From the NCBI GenBank assembly GCA_903893945.1, contig CAITOF010000068.1, forward strand, positions 1 to 64,000: a stretch of 64,000 nt of DNA. The letters are read 5' to 3'. Numbering within the stretch: position 1 is the stretch's first letter; each line of letters opens with the position of its first letter. This DNA is from an uncultured Oxalobacteraceae bacterium (GTDB lineage: Bacteria; Pseudomonadota; Gammaproteobacteria; Burkholderiales; Burkholderiaceae_D). A program made the translations under genes and the position numbers. The notes beneath the pieces are model-generated. The model was given only the letters and a program-made list of their open reading frames with translations. It searched no databases and was not told the origin of the DNA. Positions 1 to 8,635 of this stretch are shown piece after piece.

Positions 1-536
1 GCACGGTGCATCAGGTCACTGACACCAATCACGGAAACCAGCGCGGTACTTTTTACCAATACCATCCAGTTGTTCGAAAAACCGGGTAATGCGTGCGGGA
101 TCATCTGCGGTAACGTGATGCGCCGAAATACCGATAGCGGGGTCATGCCCAGTGATAAACCCGCCTCACGCTGGCCTTTCGGTATGGCCAGTATGGCACC
201 GCGAAAGGTTTCGGTCATGTAGGCACCAAAAATAAATCCGATCGTGACAATGCCGGCCATGATCGGATCAATATCGATCGCGTCAATGTCTAACCAGTTG
301 CATAATTGATTTAACCAGATCTGCGCGCCAAAAAACAGAAACAGCATCCACACAAGTTCAGGCACGCCGCGCACCACGGTAGAATAGGCGTAGGCAATAA
401 CATGCAGGGCTCTAAACGGCGATAATTTACATGCAGCACCGATCAGGCCCAACACCACGGCGATCAATAACGAGCCCAGGGCAATGAACAGTGTCACGCC
501 CACACCCGAAATAATATGCGGCAGATAATTCCCCAT
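1..536 (-). CDS. Polar amino acid ABC transporter permease (HisM/ArtQ type), 3' end missing
   Basis: Inner-membrane permease subunit of an ABC importer for polar amino acids or similar solutes. Translating the minus strand from the ATG at 536 gives MGNYLPHIISGVGVTLFIALGS, then several hydrophobic segments. The family's cytoplasmic EAA loop is visible (GQREAGLSLGMTPLSVFRRI), followed by TLPQMIPHALPGF. The reading frame is open at the window edge, so the C-terminal end lies outside. Its start codon shares one base with the stop of the CoA-transferase gene (TGATG), so the two are probably translationally coupled. It would carry the substrate for the catabolic operon; the binding protein, ATPase and any second permease are not in view. 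Confidence 0.9.
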   Translation of the reverse strand, partial: MGNYLPHIISGVGVTLFIALGSLLIAVVLGLIGAACKLSPFRALHVIAYAYSTVVRGVPELVWMLFLFFGAQIWLNQLCNWLDIDAIDIDPIMAGIVTIGFIFGAYMTETFRGAILAIPKGQREAGLSLGMTPLSVFRRITLPQMIPHALPGFSNNWMVLVKSTALVSVIGVSDLMHR

Positions 537-1330
537 CAGGCGGCCTCGTGTCCGTGTGCCATGGCAGTACGTGCTTTTAAATCACGTAACATGGTTAATT
601 CGTAATCGGTAGGTTCTGCCAGCAGTTCCATGTGTTGCGCTGCTTTCAATTCCCATCCGGTGGCCGCTCTGGCCTGTTCCAGCGTCCGCCCGGGATACAG
701 TGCTGTCATCGTCAGCTCACGTGTCACCGGATCGGGTTCCAGCAGGCCAAAATCCGTGATCACGTGCGTCGGTCCCTTCCCGGGAATACCGGCTGCTTCC
801 CTTGAATTTCCACCGGTCAGATAACCTGCCGACGTAATAAAATCCAGCTGTTTCACGAAACTGCGCGGGCTTTGCCGCAGTATCAAAAATACTTCCTTTG
901 CCGAACCGGCAATTTCAGGTGCGCCACCTGCGCCAGGCAACCGGGTTTTCGGGTGGTGATAGTCGCCGATCACCGTGGTATTAATATTGCCAAACCGGTC
1001 AATCTGCGCTGCGCCCAGAAAACCGACATCAATCCGGCCGGCTTGCAGGAAATAGCGAAAAATATCGGGTATCGAGACAATAAAATCCGCTGTGGTCGCC
1101 AGTTCACTGTCGCCTATCGACAACGGTAACACATTGGGCTTGGCGCCTATCGTCCCCGACTCGTAAATTAACACAACTTCCGGTGCATGCGTTAAGCGCG
1201 CCAGGTTCGCCGCAGCACTTGGCAAACCAATGCCCACAAAACAGACGGTTCCGTCGCCGAGCAGCCGACTCGCTGCCACGGTCATCATTTCGTCGGTACT
1301 ATACACTCTATCAGATGTCATTTTACTCAC
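536..1330 (-). CDS. CoA-transferase family I, subunit B
   Basis: Beta subunit of a heterodimeric CoA-transferase of the glutaconate/3-oxoadipate/3-oxoacid family, 264 residues, cytoplasmic. The YESGTIG segment near residue 56 fits the conserved region holding the catalytic Glu that forms the glutamyl-CoA thioester; GGAP and LTGG glycine motifs follow. The start is taken at a GTG (1330) because GGGGAC lies six bases upstream; an ATG nine bases further in is the alternative. It follows subunit A by 35 bases and overlaps the ABC permease by one base. The acid substrate cannot be read from sequence. The PcaR-like regulator next door suggests a dicarboxylic or oxo acid (inference). Confidence 0.85.
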   Translation of the reverse strand: MSKMTSDRVYSTDEMMTVAASRLLGDGTVCFVGIGLPSAAANLARLTHAPEVVLIYESGTIGAKPNVLPLSIGDSELATTADFIVSIPDIFRYFLQAGRIDVGFLGAAQIDRFGNINTTVIGDYHHPKTRLPGAGGAPEIAGSAKEVFLILRQSPRSFVKQLDFITSAGYLTGGNSREAAGIPGKGPTHVITDFGLLEPDPVTRELTMTALYPGRTLEQARAATGWELKAAQHMELLAEPTDYELTMLRDLKARTAMAHGHEAA

Positions 1331-1365
1331 AGGTCGTCCCCATTAATCGGTGTTACGTAGCGCTG

Positions 1366-2250
1366 TCACTTGTTTCTGTCACGACTGGCCGTCATTTTTT
1401 CCTGATAGTCCAGAAAATCGGCACTGCCCATGACCATTTTTTCCATCCAGGAAGTAAAACTGTCACGCTCCCGCGCGATGTCATCCCACTCTTTGCAGAA
1501 GGCGTTATCGCGTTCGTAATAGCCATGCGCATAGGATGGTGCAGCGCCACCAGGCACGTGGCACACCGCAGTCACAACCCAGTGCGGTAATACATGGGCA
1601 TTAATAGTCAGATCGAGCTGGTCGACGACTTCTTCCACGGTGACAATCACTCGCTGGGCAGCCAGCGCCGCTTCGCGCTGAATACCGACTATTCCACCAA
1701 TAAAAACATTGCCGGCATAGTCCGCTTTTTGTGCGTGAATAATGGTCACATCCGGACGTAATGCCGGCACTGTCGCCAGCTTTTCATTTGTATACGGACA
1801 GTTGATCCAGCGGATGTTGCCATTCACCTTGGGCAGGTCACATCCCAGATAACCACGCAGCACCGCAAACGGGAGATTCGATGCGCCCGCCTGATAAGCC
1901 GCTGCCATCGCAGCATGACTATGCTCATCCAGTTCCAGTTCCTGTGGCCAGGCATGCTCCACAGCATCGCGAAACCGGTGCAGAGAACCGACTCCCGGAT
2001 TGCCACCCCACGAAAAGACCAGCTTTTTTACACAGCCCATGCCTATCATCTGGTCGTAAATCAGGTCGGGCGTCATGCGAATGACGGTCAAGTGACGTTT
2101 CTTCTGACGGATAATTTCATGACCCGCTGCAAACGGAATCAGATGCGTGAAGCCTTCCATGGCAATATGCTGCCCGTCGTGAACAAATTGCTCAATCGCC
2201 GTTTTCAACGGCATATGTTTGGCGCTCATCGCCCTGTGTTGAGTCGTCAT
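1366..2250 (-). CDS. CoA-transferase family I, subunit A
   Basis: Alpha subunit of the same CoA-transferase, 294 residues. The N-terminal part (HDGQHIAMEGFTHLIPFAAG) matches the start of glutaconate CoA-transferase-like A subunits, followed by the FSWGGNPGVGS segment and AQKADYAGNVFIGG near residue 180, which belongs to the CoA-binding core. Its ATG overlaps the aminotransferase stop by four bases (ATGA), so the three genes form one translation-coupled operon. The length is nearer to glutaconate-type A subunits than to the shorter PcaI/ScoA type. It should be inactive without subunit B. Confidence 0.85.
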   Translation of the reverse strand: MTTQHRAMSAKHMPLKTAIEQFVHDGQHIAMEGFTHLIPFAAGHEIIRQKKRHLTVIRMTPDLIYDQMIGMGCVKKLVFSWGGNPGVGSLHRFRDAVEHAWPQELELDEHSHAAMAAAYQAGASNLPFAVLRGYLGCDLPKVNGNIRWINCPYTNEKLATVPALRPDVTIIHAQKADYAGNVFIGGIVGIQREAALAAQRVIVTVEEVVDQLDLTINAHVLPHWVVTAVCHVPGGAAPSYAHGYYERDNAFCKEWDDIARERDSFTSWMEKMVMGSADFLDYQEKMTASRDRNK

Positions 2251-3581
2251 GATGTCAGTCCTTGCAGGGCGGGCGCCAATTCGGTAAGTAACTCGTCCAG
2301 CACCGAAAGTGCCATGGCCAATTCGTTTTCAGTAATTACAAGTGGCGGCGCAATCACGATCAGATTGCTCCGGACGGCGAACGAGACGCCGCGCTCGCGC
2401 GCCTGATTGACTAACCCGCGCAGCGCATGGCTGGAACTTCCCCAGGGAACAATCGATTCACGCGTGGTCCGATTTTTGACCAGTTCCAGCACGGCAAACA
2501 AACCGGAACCACGCACGTCGCCGATAATCTCATGGTGCGCCTGCAACCCTTTCAGCGACGCCTGCAACGACCGCCCCAACTGCTCAGAGCGATCAATCAA
2601 TTTCTCATTCTCATAAGCCTGCACGGCAGCCAATCCTGCCGCACACGACAACGGGTGACCGCAATAAGTCAGCCCGGTAAACAGCATCTGGCTCTGCAGT
2701 TCTGCATTGACTTGCGCTGAAACCACCACGGCACCAAGAGGAATATGCGCACCGGTGATGCCTTTTGCCAGTGTCATCATGTCAGGGCGAAACTCGTTGC
2801 CGGCATGCTGCCAGCCAAACCATTTTCCGGTCCGGCCAAAACCTGCCATCACTTCGTCAGCGATCAGGTAAATACCGTTTTCCCGGCATATCTGGTGCAG
2901 CGAAGGCCAATAATCGGACGGCGCCACAATGCCATTGGTCCCCGCATGTGATTCCATCAATACCGCCGCAATCGATTTTGCGCCGGCATTCTCGACCGCC
3001 TGCCGGACATCACTCACGCAGTCGCGACGGCATTCGGTGTTGGACTTGAAGCCGAACGGGCAGCGATAACAGTAAGGCGGCTCAACCCGTACCACATGTT
3101 CGAGTTCCGGATACATGATGCCGCGTGGATCGCCGCTGTAATTCATGGTCGCGTTTGACGCGCCATGGTACGAGCGCTGACGCGCCAGGACGTAGCCATT
3201 ATTTTTGCCGGACGCCCAACGGGCAAATTTAACCGCGTTTTCATTGGCATCGGCGCCAGCCAGGGTAAAAAATACCCGACCACCTTCAAAGCCGCTCACA
3301 TCCAGAATTTTCTCTGCCAGTGCACGTCGTGGTTCCGCGCCCCATTCCGAGGTGATGAAACATAGTTGACCGGCCTGCTGCCGGATCGCGGCGATGACGT
3401 CAGGATGCTGGTGCCCCAGATTGGAACATTCCGCCAGACTGCTCATGTCAATATAGTGGTGACCTTCACTGTCCCAAAACGTGGCGCCTTGACCTCCGAC
3501 GATTTCGGGTGCATTCCAATTGTCCTGTATGCACCAGCTGTGCATTACTGCCTGTTGTTCGGATAATTTTTTAATTGACAT
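2247..3581 (-). CDS. PLP-dependent class III aminotransferase
   Basis: Omega-aminotransferase-type enzyme of about 444 residues. Visible are the N-terminal TFWDSEGHHYIDMSS segment, the PLP-binding Asp in IADEVMAGFGRTGKW, and the Schiff-base Lys at about residue 273 in TLAKGITGAHIPLG. A cysteine-rich stretch (CYRCPFGFKSNTECRRDC) is seen in some taurine/beta-alanine/aspartate-like transaminases. I start at ATG 3581 (MSIKKLSE) because the 26 upstream residues are non-conserved and hydrophobic. It is the first gene of the operon, divergent from the IclR regulator. The likely job is deamination of an imported amino acid or amine to an oxo acid or aldehyde; the substrate is unknown. Confidence 0.85.
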   Translation of the reverse strand: MSIKKLSEQQAVMHSWCIQDNWNAPEIVGGQGATFWDSEGHHYIDMSSLAECSNLGHQHPDVIAAIRQQAGQLCFITSEWGAEPRRALAEKILDVSGFEGGRVFFTLAGADANENAVKFARWASGKNNGYVLARQRSYHGASNATMNYSGDPRGIMYPELEHVVRVEPPYCYRCPFGFKSNTECRRDCVSDVRQAVENAGAKSIAAVLMESHAGTNGIVAPSDYWPSLHQICRENGIYLIADEVMAGFGRTGKWFGWQHAGNEFRPDMMTLAKGITGAHIPLGAVVVSAQVNAELQSQMLFTGLTYCGHPLSCAAGLAAVQAYENEKLIDRSEQLGRSLQASLKGLQAHHEIIGDVRGSGLFAVLELVKNRTTRESIVPWGSSSHALRGLVNQARERGVSFAVRSNLIVIAPPLVITENELAMALSVLDELLTELAPALQGLTS

Positions 3582-3603
3582 TATAACGAGAACCTGTAAA
3601 ATA

Positions 3604-3639
3604 TTCGCACAGAGAACATATGTTCGCAATAAGCACATT
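3604..3639. promoter_or_regulatory. Candidate IclR-type operator between divergent genes
   Basis: A perfect 12-base palindrome, GAACATATGTTC (3614-3625), is flanked by TTCGCAC on the left and GTTCGCAATAAGCAC on the right. The right part resembles the GTTCG...CGCAC operator I remember for PcaR/PobR-type IclR regulators. It lies between the divergently transcribed aminotransferase and IclR genes. The palindrome is seen; its binding by the adjacent regulator is inferred. Confidence 0.5.
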
Positions 3640-3693
3640 GTAATGCAAGCCAAAATCAACTGTCAACGTTAAAGCGTAGATCAGCCAGAGACC

Positions 3694-4458
3694 ATGACCG
3701 AAAAAGAAAAACCGAACGAATTTATTCAAAGTTTTGCTAACGGGTTAACACTTATTTGCGCCTTTGATGCAGACGATACCAAAATGACCCTGTCACAGGT
3801 CGCCGCCAAATGCGGCATGACACGCGCCATGGCGCGCAGGTTGCTGTGGACCCTGGAAAAACTGGGTTACGTCGAAAATTCCGGGCGGTTGTTTTATTTG
3901 AAACCCAAAATCCTGGAACTGGGTTATGCCTACCTGTCGTCGCAACGATTAATTGCCGTTGCTGAACCGATCATGGAACGGCTCGCCGAACAGGTACAGG
4001 AATCATGTTCCATGTCCGTGATGGACGGATTGGATATTGTGTATGTGCTGCGCATTCCGACCAAACGCATCATGAAAATCAGCCTGGGTGTCGGAACCCG
4101 TTTGCCGGCGTGGGCAACCTCCATGGGGAGAATATTACTGGGGGCCATGAGTGATGCGGAGCTCGACACCTATTTTGCACAGGTCAATCCGACACCGTTA
4201 ACGGAATACACCATTACAGACAAGGAACACCTCAAGAAAATTATTATTGACGCACGCAGGCAGCAATGGATTGTGGTCAATCAGGAACTGGAACTGGGCT
4301 TATGTTCGGCCGCCGTACCTGTCCTGAACAGCCAGGGCAAACCGGTTGCCGCCATCAATATCGGTACGCCGAGCAGTTCGTCGGTGCTGGACACGTTCAC
4401 GCAGAACTACCTGCCGGCCTTACGTTCCGCTGCCAATGAAATAATGCGGTTGATGTAA
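3694..4458 (+). CDS. IclR-family transcriptional regulator (PcaR/PobR/PcaU subgroup)
   Basis: DNA-binding regulator of 254 residues. An N-terminal winged helix-turn-helix (about 12-70, with TLSQVAAKCGMTRAMARRLLWTLEKLGYV) is followed by the IclR effector domain (about 80-250). The sequence style (FANGLTLICAFDAD; LPAWATSMGRILLG; VNQELELGLCSAAVPV) is that of the PcaR/PcaU/PobR subgroup, which controls aromatic and oxoadipate catabolism. It is divergent from the aminotransferase/CoA-transferase/ABC operon across a 112-base gap with a palindromic operator, so it most likely controls that operon and itself. The effector is unknown. Confidence 0.9.
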   Translation: MTEKEKPNEFIQSFANGLTLICAFDADDTKMTLSQVAAKCGMTRAMARRLLWTLEKLGYVENSGRLFYLKPKILELGYAYLSSQRLIAVAEPIMERLAEQVQESCSMSVMDGLDIVYVLRIPTKRIMKISLGVGTRLPAWATSMGRILLGAMSDAELDTYFAQVNPTPLTEYTITDKEHLKKIIIDARRQQWIVVNQELELGLCSAAVPVLNSQGKPVAAINIGTPSSSSVLDTFTQNYLPALRSAANEIMRLM

Positions 4459-4504
4459 TACGCGTACAGAGTAGACTGAACCCTTTCAATCACCGGAAAG
4501 CACC

Positions 4505-5035
4505 GTGATACGACTACGACAAGCCCACAGAGACGATGCCGCGTCCATTGCTGAACTGCATGCCAGAAGCTGGCGCCTGGCCTACCAGGGCCTGTTAAGT
4601 GACGCCTACCTGACCAGAGAACTGGACACGGACCGCCTGAATGACTGGACCCACCGGCTAAACACACCCGAAAAAAATCAGTACGTCATCGTGGCCGAAA
4701 GTGATGAGGCTCCCGAGGGCTTAATCGGCTTTGCCTGCGCCTACGGGGCATTTGACGAACAGGCCGGCACATTGCTGGAAAATCTCCATGCGCATCCGGA
4801 GTACAAAAAGACCGGAATAGGCAAACTGCTGCTGCGCCACATCGCCCAATGGAATGCACACCATTACCCGGGCAAACTTCTGCATCTGTGGGTATTGACA
4901 AAAAATACGCCAGCAATAGGTTTTTACCGGCACATGGGTGCGGTTCAGGATGCCGAAGCCCTCTGGGATGCACCGGGCGGAACACAGGTACCGGAATTAA
5001 GGTTTACCTGGTACGAGCCGGGCAAACTGCTTTAA
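4505..5035 (+). CDS. GNAT family N-acetyltransferase
   Basis: Cytoplasmic acetyltransferase of 176 residues. MIRLRQAHRDDAASIAELHARSWRLAYQG is a typical GNAT N-terminus. The acetyl-CoA-binding motif A is HPEYKKTGIGKLLL (about residues 97-110), and the C-terminal NTPAIGFYRHMGA is the usual end of the fold. Translation starts at GTG (4505), with GGAAAG just upstream. The stop is directly followed by a possible ATG of the next gene, but that gene's conserved start is 43 bases further on. The acyl acceptor cannot be predicted. Confidence 0.85.
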   Translation: MIRLRQAHRDDAASIAELHARSWRLAYQGLLSDAYLTRELDTDRLNDWTHRLNTPEKNQYVIVAESDEAPEGLIGFACAYGAFDEQAGTLLENLHAHPEYKKTGIGKLLLRHIAQWNAHHYPGKLLHLWVLTKNTPAIGFYRHMGAVQDAEALWDAPGGTQVPELRFTWYEPGKLL

Positions 5036-5077
5036 ATGACCTGTCCACGTCGACCACAAGGACCATCAGGCGTTACC

Positions 5078-7171
5078 ATGACAACTTACCTTACTTCATT
5101 ATTGCGCGGGTTATTCTTGCTGGTGCTCAGCGCCTGCCCCGGCCTGGCCGGTGCAGTTGAACCGGCCTCCCCACCCCTGTATGGCATGGAAATCAGGGAA
5201 GCCACGATAACAATGCCGGATGGCACCCAGATCGCGGCTGATTTATATAAGCCCACCGGCACCAGCGAAAACCAGACGTTCCCGGTATTGCTGGAATACC
5301 TGCCCTACCGCAAAACCGATTCACGCGATCGCAATGCGAAGCTGTACTCCTATTTTGTGGTGCGCGGCTATATCGTCGCCAGAGTGGATATTCGTGGCAC
5401 CGGCAACAGTCAGGGGCAACTGATATCCAGCGAATATTCCGACCAGGAATTACGCGACGGCGAAGCCATCATAGACTGGCTGTCGCGCCAGACCTGGTCC
5501 AACGGACACGTTGGCATGTTCGGTATTTCATGGAGCGGTTTCAATGCCATCCAGATGACATTAAAAAACCCGCCGGCATTAAAAGCGATCATCGCCATCG
5601 ATGCAACCGAAGACCTGTATCAGGATGACGTGCATTTCATGGACGGTGTCATGCACCTTGATTCCTGGGAAATCAGCCAGGACCTCGACAACACCCGCCC
5701 CGGCGCACCGGATTACCGCATCGATGATGCCTATTTCCACGACCGGTTTGATACCCCCCCCTGGCTGCTCACCTACAAGGCGCAGCAGCGCGATGGCCCC
5801 TTCTGGGACCGGGCCTCGCTAAAAGGCCGCTACCACTCCGTGACAATTCCGACCTTTCTGATCGGCGGCTGGTATGACGGCTATCGCAACAGCATTCCGC
5901 GCATGCTTGAACACCTTCAAGCCCCTGTCAAAGCCATCGTCGGCCCGTGGTCACATTCTTTTCCGCACGATGCCTATCCTCAACCGGGTATGGAATGGCG
6001 TCACGAAGCGGTGCGCTGGTTTGATTATTGGCTCAAGGGTCATGATACCGGGATCATGGCAGAACCGAAACTGGCGGTATTCATGCGCGAATGGCACGCA
6101 CCCGGACCGGTACTGGAACGCGATCTGGGCACCTGGCGATCGGAAGAGGGCTGGCCACTCAGGGGCAGTAAAAACCGCACATTTTACCCGCAATCCAACC
6201 ATTCGCTTTCGGCCGTCGCCGGTAGCACGGCCGTCCACCAATTGCGTTACGTACCGGGCAGCGGCGTCGAAGCCGGTGGCCCGGTCATGTGGTGGGGCGA
6301 CATCGCTTACGATCAGCGCGGCACCGATGCGTACAGTCTGGTGTATGACAGTGAACCACTCAAAGAAAAAATCGAAATTCTTGGCCTGCCACAGGCACGG
6401 TTGAACGTGGCAAGCGACGCCCGGCGAGCTGACTGGATAGTACGCCTGTCCGACGTTGCCCCGGACGGACGCGTGACGATGGTCACGGGCGCCGCGTTCA
6501 ATGGAACACACCGTCATTCTTCACGTGAACCCGACGACATACAACCGGGCAAGTTGTTCCCTTTAACGATCAACCTGCATTTTACCTCCTGGGTGTTTGC
6601 ACCGGGTCACCGGATCCGGTTCGCCGTGAATAACGCCCAATGGCCCATGCTCTGGCCTACACCCTACCCGATGACAACCCAGCTGGCGATCGGCGGACGT
6701 ACAGGCTCCCGTTTCATTTTGCCGATTGCGCCAAAACCTCATCTGCCACCACCCGACTATTTACCACCCGCCGAAACGGGCAACGACAGTCTGCCCGGGT
6801 TCGCCGTTCTGAATGAAGGCAGCACCTCCGGCTTTGGCGAGATTTCTTCCGTGAACCACAACCCGCAAACCGGCGAGCACACGGTCACGGTCACCAACCA
6901 GTCGGCGCAGAGTTATCCGTGGGGTACCGAACATTATCAGGAAAAAATTGAACATAAAGTCACTGATGACCATCCTGAATCAGCCTCGGTGCACACCACG
7001 AACCGTTTTCAGGTTGATGTCACCGGCCGGAATATCGTGTGGCAGGCGGAGAGCAATTTTCACAGCGACAAAGACAATTTCTATTACGATTACCAGCGCA
7101 GGCTTTATGAAAACGGCGTGCTGCTACGCGAACGAAGCTGGAACACGGCGATACCGCGGGACTTTCAATAA
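5078..7171 (+). CDS. Secreted CocE/NonD-type alpha/beta hydrolase (X-Pro dipeptidyl-peptidase-like)
   Basis: Exported serine hydrolase of about 697 residues. A signal peptide (MTTYLTSLLRGLFLLVLSAC, cleaved near AGA-VEP) supports the ATG at 5078 over one 42 bases upstream. The S15/CocE catalytic domain holds YLPYRKTDSRDR, DIRGTGNSQG and the nucleophile elbow GISWSG (Ser about 151); the acid and base are likely in GGWYDGYRNS and GPWSHSFPHD. A C-terminal X-Pro-DAP galactose-binding-like domain follows (VRLSDVAPDGRV; APGHRIRFAVNNAQWP). Family members hydrolyse acyl esters, N-terminal prolyl peptides or beta-lactam esters; the substrate here is unknown. Confidence 0.9.
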   Translation: MTTYLTSLLRGLFLLVLSACPGLAGAVEPASPPLYGMEIREATITMPDGTQIAADLYKPTGTSENQTFPVLLEYLPYRKTDSRDRNAKLYSYFVVRGYIVARVDIRGTGNSQGQLISSEYSDQELRDGEAIIDWLSRQTWSNGHVGMFGISWSGFNAIQMTLKNPPALKAIIAIDATEDLYQDDVHFMDGVMHLDSWEISQDLDNTRPGAPDYRIDDAYFHDRFDTPPWLLTYKAQQRDGPFWDRASLKGRYHSVTIPTFLIGGWYDGYRNSIPRMLEHLQAPVKAIVGPWSHSFPHDAYPQPGMEWRHEAVRWFDYWLKGHDTGIMAEPKLAVFMREWHAPGPVLERDLGTWRSEEGWPLRGSKNRTFYPQSNHSLSAVAGSTAVHQLRYVPGSGVEAGGPVMWWGDIAYDQRGTDAYSLVYDSEPLKEKIEILGLPQARLNVASDARRADWIVRLSDVAPDGRVTMVTGAAFNGTHRHSSREPDDIQPGKLFPLTINLHFTSWVFAPGHRIRFAVNNAQWPMLWPTPYPMTTQLAIGGRTGSRFILPIAPKPHLPPPDYLPPAETGNDSLPGFAVLNEGSTSGFGEISSVNHNPQTGEHTVTVTNQSAQSYPWGTEHYQEKIEHKVTDDHPESASVHTTNRFQVDVTGRNIVWQAESNFHSDKDNFYYDYQRRLYENGVLLRERSWNTAIPRDFQ

Positions 7172-7216
7172 GCGCCAGCATGGGCTCCGTTCGGCCCGGG
7201 ACAGGCCGGCAGATGT

Positions 7217-8635
7217 CTACGCCGACAAGACGATCTGTGCCAGATTCCGGGCATGTACCCGCAGTTCAGGCACCGCAATTGCTTCCCAGTAGCGGGCCTT
7301 CAGCATCGGACCAATATAATAAAGATTCGGTAAAGTGCTGCAACGATACCTGTCATCGACGGCAAATCCGATTTTTACCGCATCCTGCTGCAGTAACCCG
7401 CGCTTTGCGAGCCGGCTTACCAATAAATTGCTGACACGATGAATATCATAGTTCGGTCCCGTGCAATTGATGACCGAGCCGACCCGCATACTGCGCCTCA
7501 GCTGCGCACCGCGTAACTGAACCTCCACGTCAATCTCATTGCCGGTTTCGAGAAAATTCAACCGCGTCAGGCGCCCGGCAATAACCTCGACCCGACCGCT
7601 CGCAACAAGTCCTTCCAGACGTCGGATCGCTATCGGTGCCAATCGGTGACGACGCACATCCCAGTGGTACACCACGTGTCGCAAAAACCGCGCGCGTTCC
7701 CTGAACGGCAACGCCATCCAGATATCCGGCGTAATCTGGCGCAGACCATTGATTACATCGCGCCAGTTTCCGCCTTGTGCGCCATGCTGTCTGATCAACT
7801 GGCGCACGGCAGACAGCAGCGCACGGATTGTCGGTAGTCTGGCCAGCAGACTTTTGACCGTGACTTCAATTTCCTTATGGAGCGGCGGTATTTTGACAAA
7901 CTCACCCGCTTTCCGGTGTCCGTTGGGTGATTCGCCATGGCGCGAAATCATGACAATCTTACGTGGTGGTGACGACGATACCAGTCGAAACAAGATGTCG
8001 ATCGCCGTATGCCCAGTTCCAACAATCAGCACATCTTTATCAAGCGGCAGTGCGTCCACGGCACAGATATCCCAGGGATTATCAACACACAGGCGCGGGG
8101 GAATTGTTGAAGAAAAGATTTTTTCGCCCAACATATCGGCTATCGATCGGGGCGCAAAATGACCGAAAGCCAAAACGACCCGGTCAGCGCGAATCTGTTT
8201 TCCCGACACGCAGGTCAGCAGCCATTGCCCTGCGGGTCCCGGATGCAGATCCTCCACCTGATCATCAATCAGAAGCAGCATGCCGGGCCGAGCGGTCTGC
8301 GCCTGCTGCAACCGGGTTTTCAGGTACTCGCCATACACCCGACGGAAAATAAACGAACCCGGATTCAATGCTGCATCAATCTCATGGCAGTAATCCAGAA
8401 AATCATCCGGCCTGTCAGCAAAAACACTCATGTTCCCAATCGGGACGTTAAGCACCAGATTGTCATCTTCAGTAGCGTAAGCCAGTCCTTTTCCGGTCGC
8501 ATCAGTCCGGTCAATCAAAACGACCCGAAGCGGCATCTGCTGTTCGCCTGCCTGGGAAAGCAGATTGATGGCCGTCGCCGTGCCACTGAAACCGCCACCA
8601 ATGATGGCGACAGTTTTTTCCTGAAATAAAGTCAT
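7217..8635 (-). CDS. FAD/NAD(P)-binding protein, YdhS-like
   Basis: Predicted flavoprotein of 472 residues. The N-terminal Rossmann motif is AIIGGGFSGTATAINLL with the acidic end at VVLIDR. GKGLAYATEDDNLVLNVP and the second nucleotide-binding motif VLIVGTGHTAIDILFRL (near residue 200) are typical of the FAD_NAD_bind/YdhS group (PF13454), related to hydroxylase-like monooxygenases. Its ATG overlaps the stop of the upstream peptidase by four bases (ATGA), so the two are co-translated, an unusual pairing. The biochemical function of this group is not established. Confidence 0.8.
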   Translation of the reverse strand: MTLFQEKTVAIIGGGFSGTATAINLLSQAGEQQMPLRVVLIDRTDATGKGLAYATEDDNLVLNVPIGNMSVFADRPDDFLDYCHEIDAALNPGSFIFRRVYGEYLKTRLQQAQTARPGMLLLIDDQVEDLHPGPAGQWLLTCVSGKQIRADRVVLAFGHFAPRSIADMLGEKIFSSTIPPRLCVDNPWDICAVDALPLDKDVLIVGTGHTAIDILFRLVSSSPPRKIVMISRHGESPNGHRKAGEFVKIPPLHKEIEVTVKSLLARLPTIRALLSAVRQLIRQHGAQGGNWRDVINGLRQITPDIWMALPFRERARFLRHVVYHWDVRRHRLAPIAIRRLEGLVASGRVEVIAGRLTRLNFLETGNEIDVEVQLRGAQLRRSMRVGSVINCTGPNYDIHRVSNLLVSRLAKRGLLQQDAVKIGFAVDDRYRCSTLPNLYYIGPMLKARYWEAIAVPELRVHARNLAQIVLSA

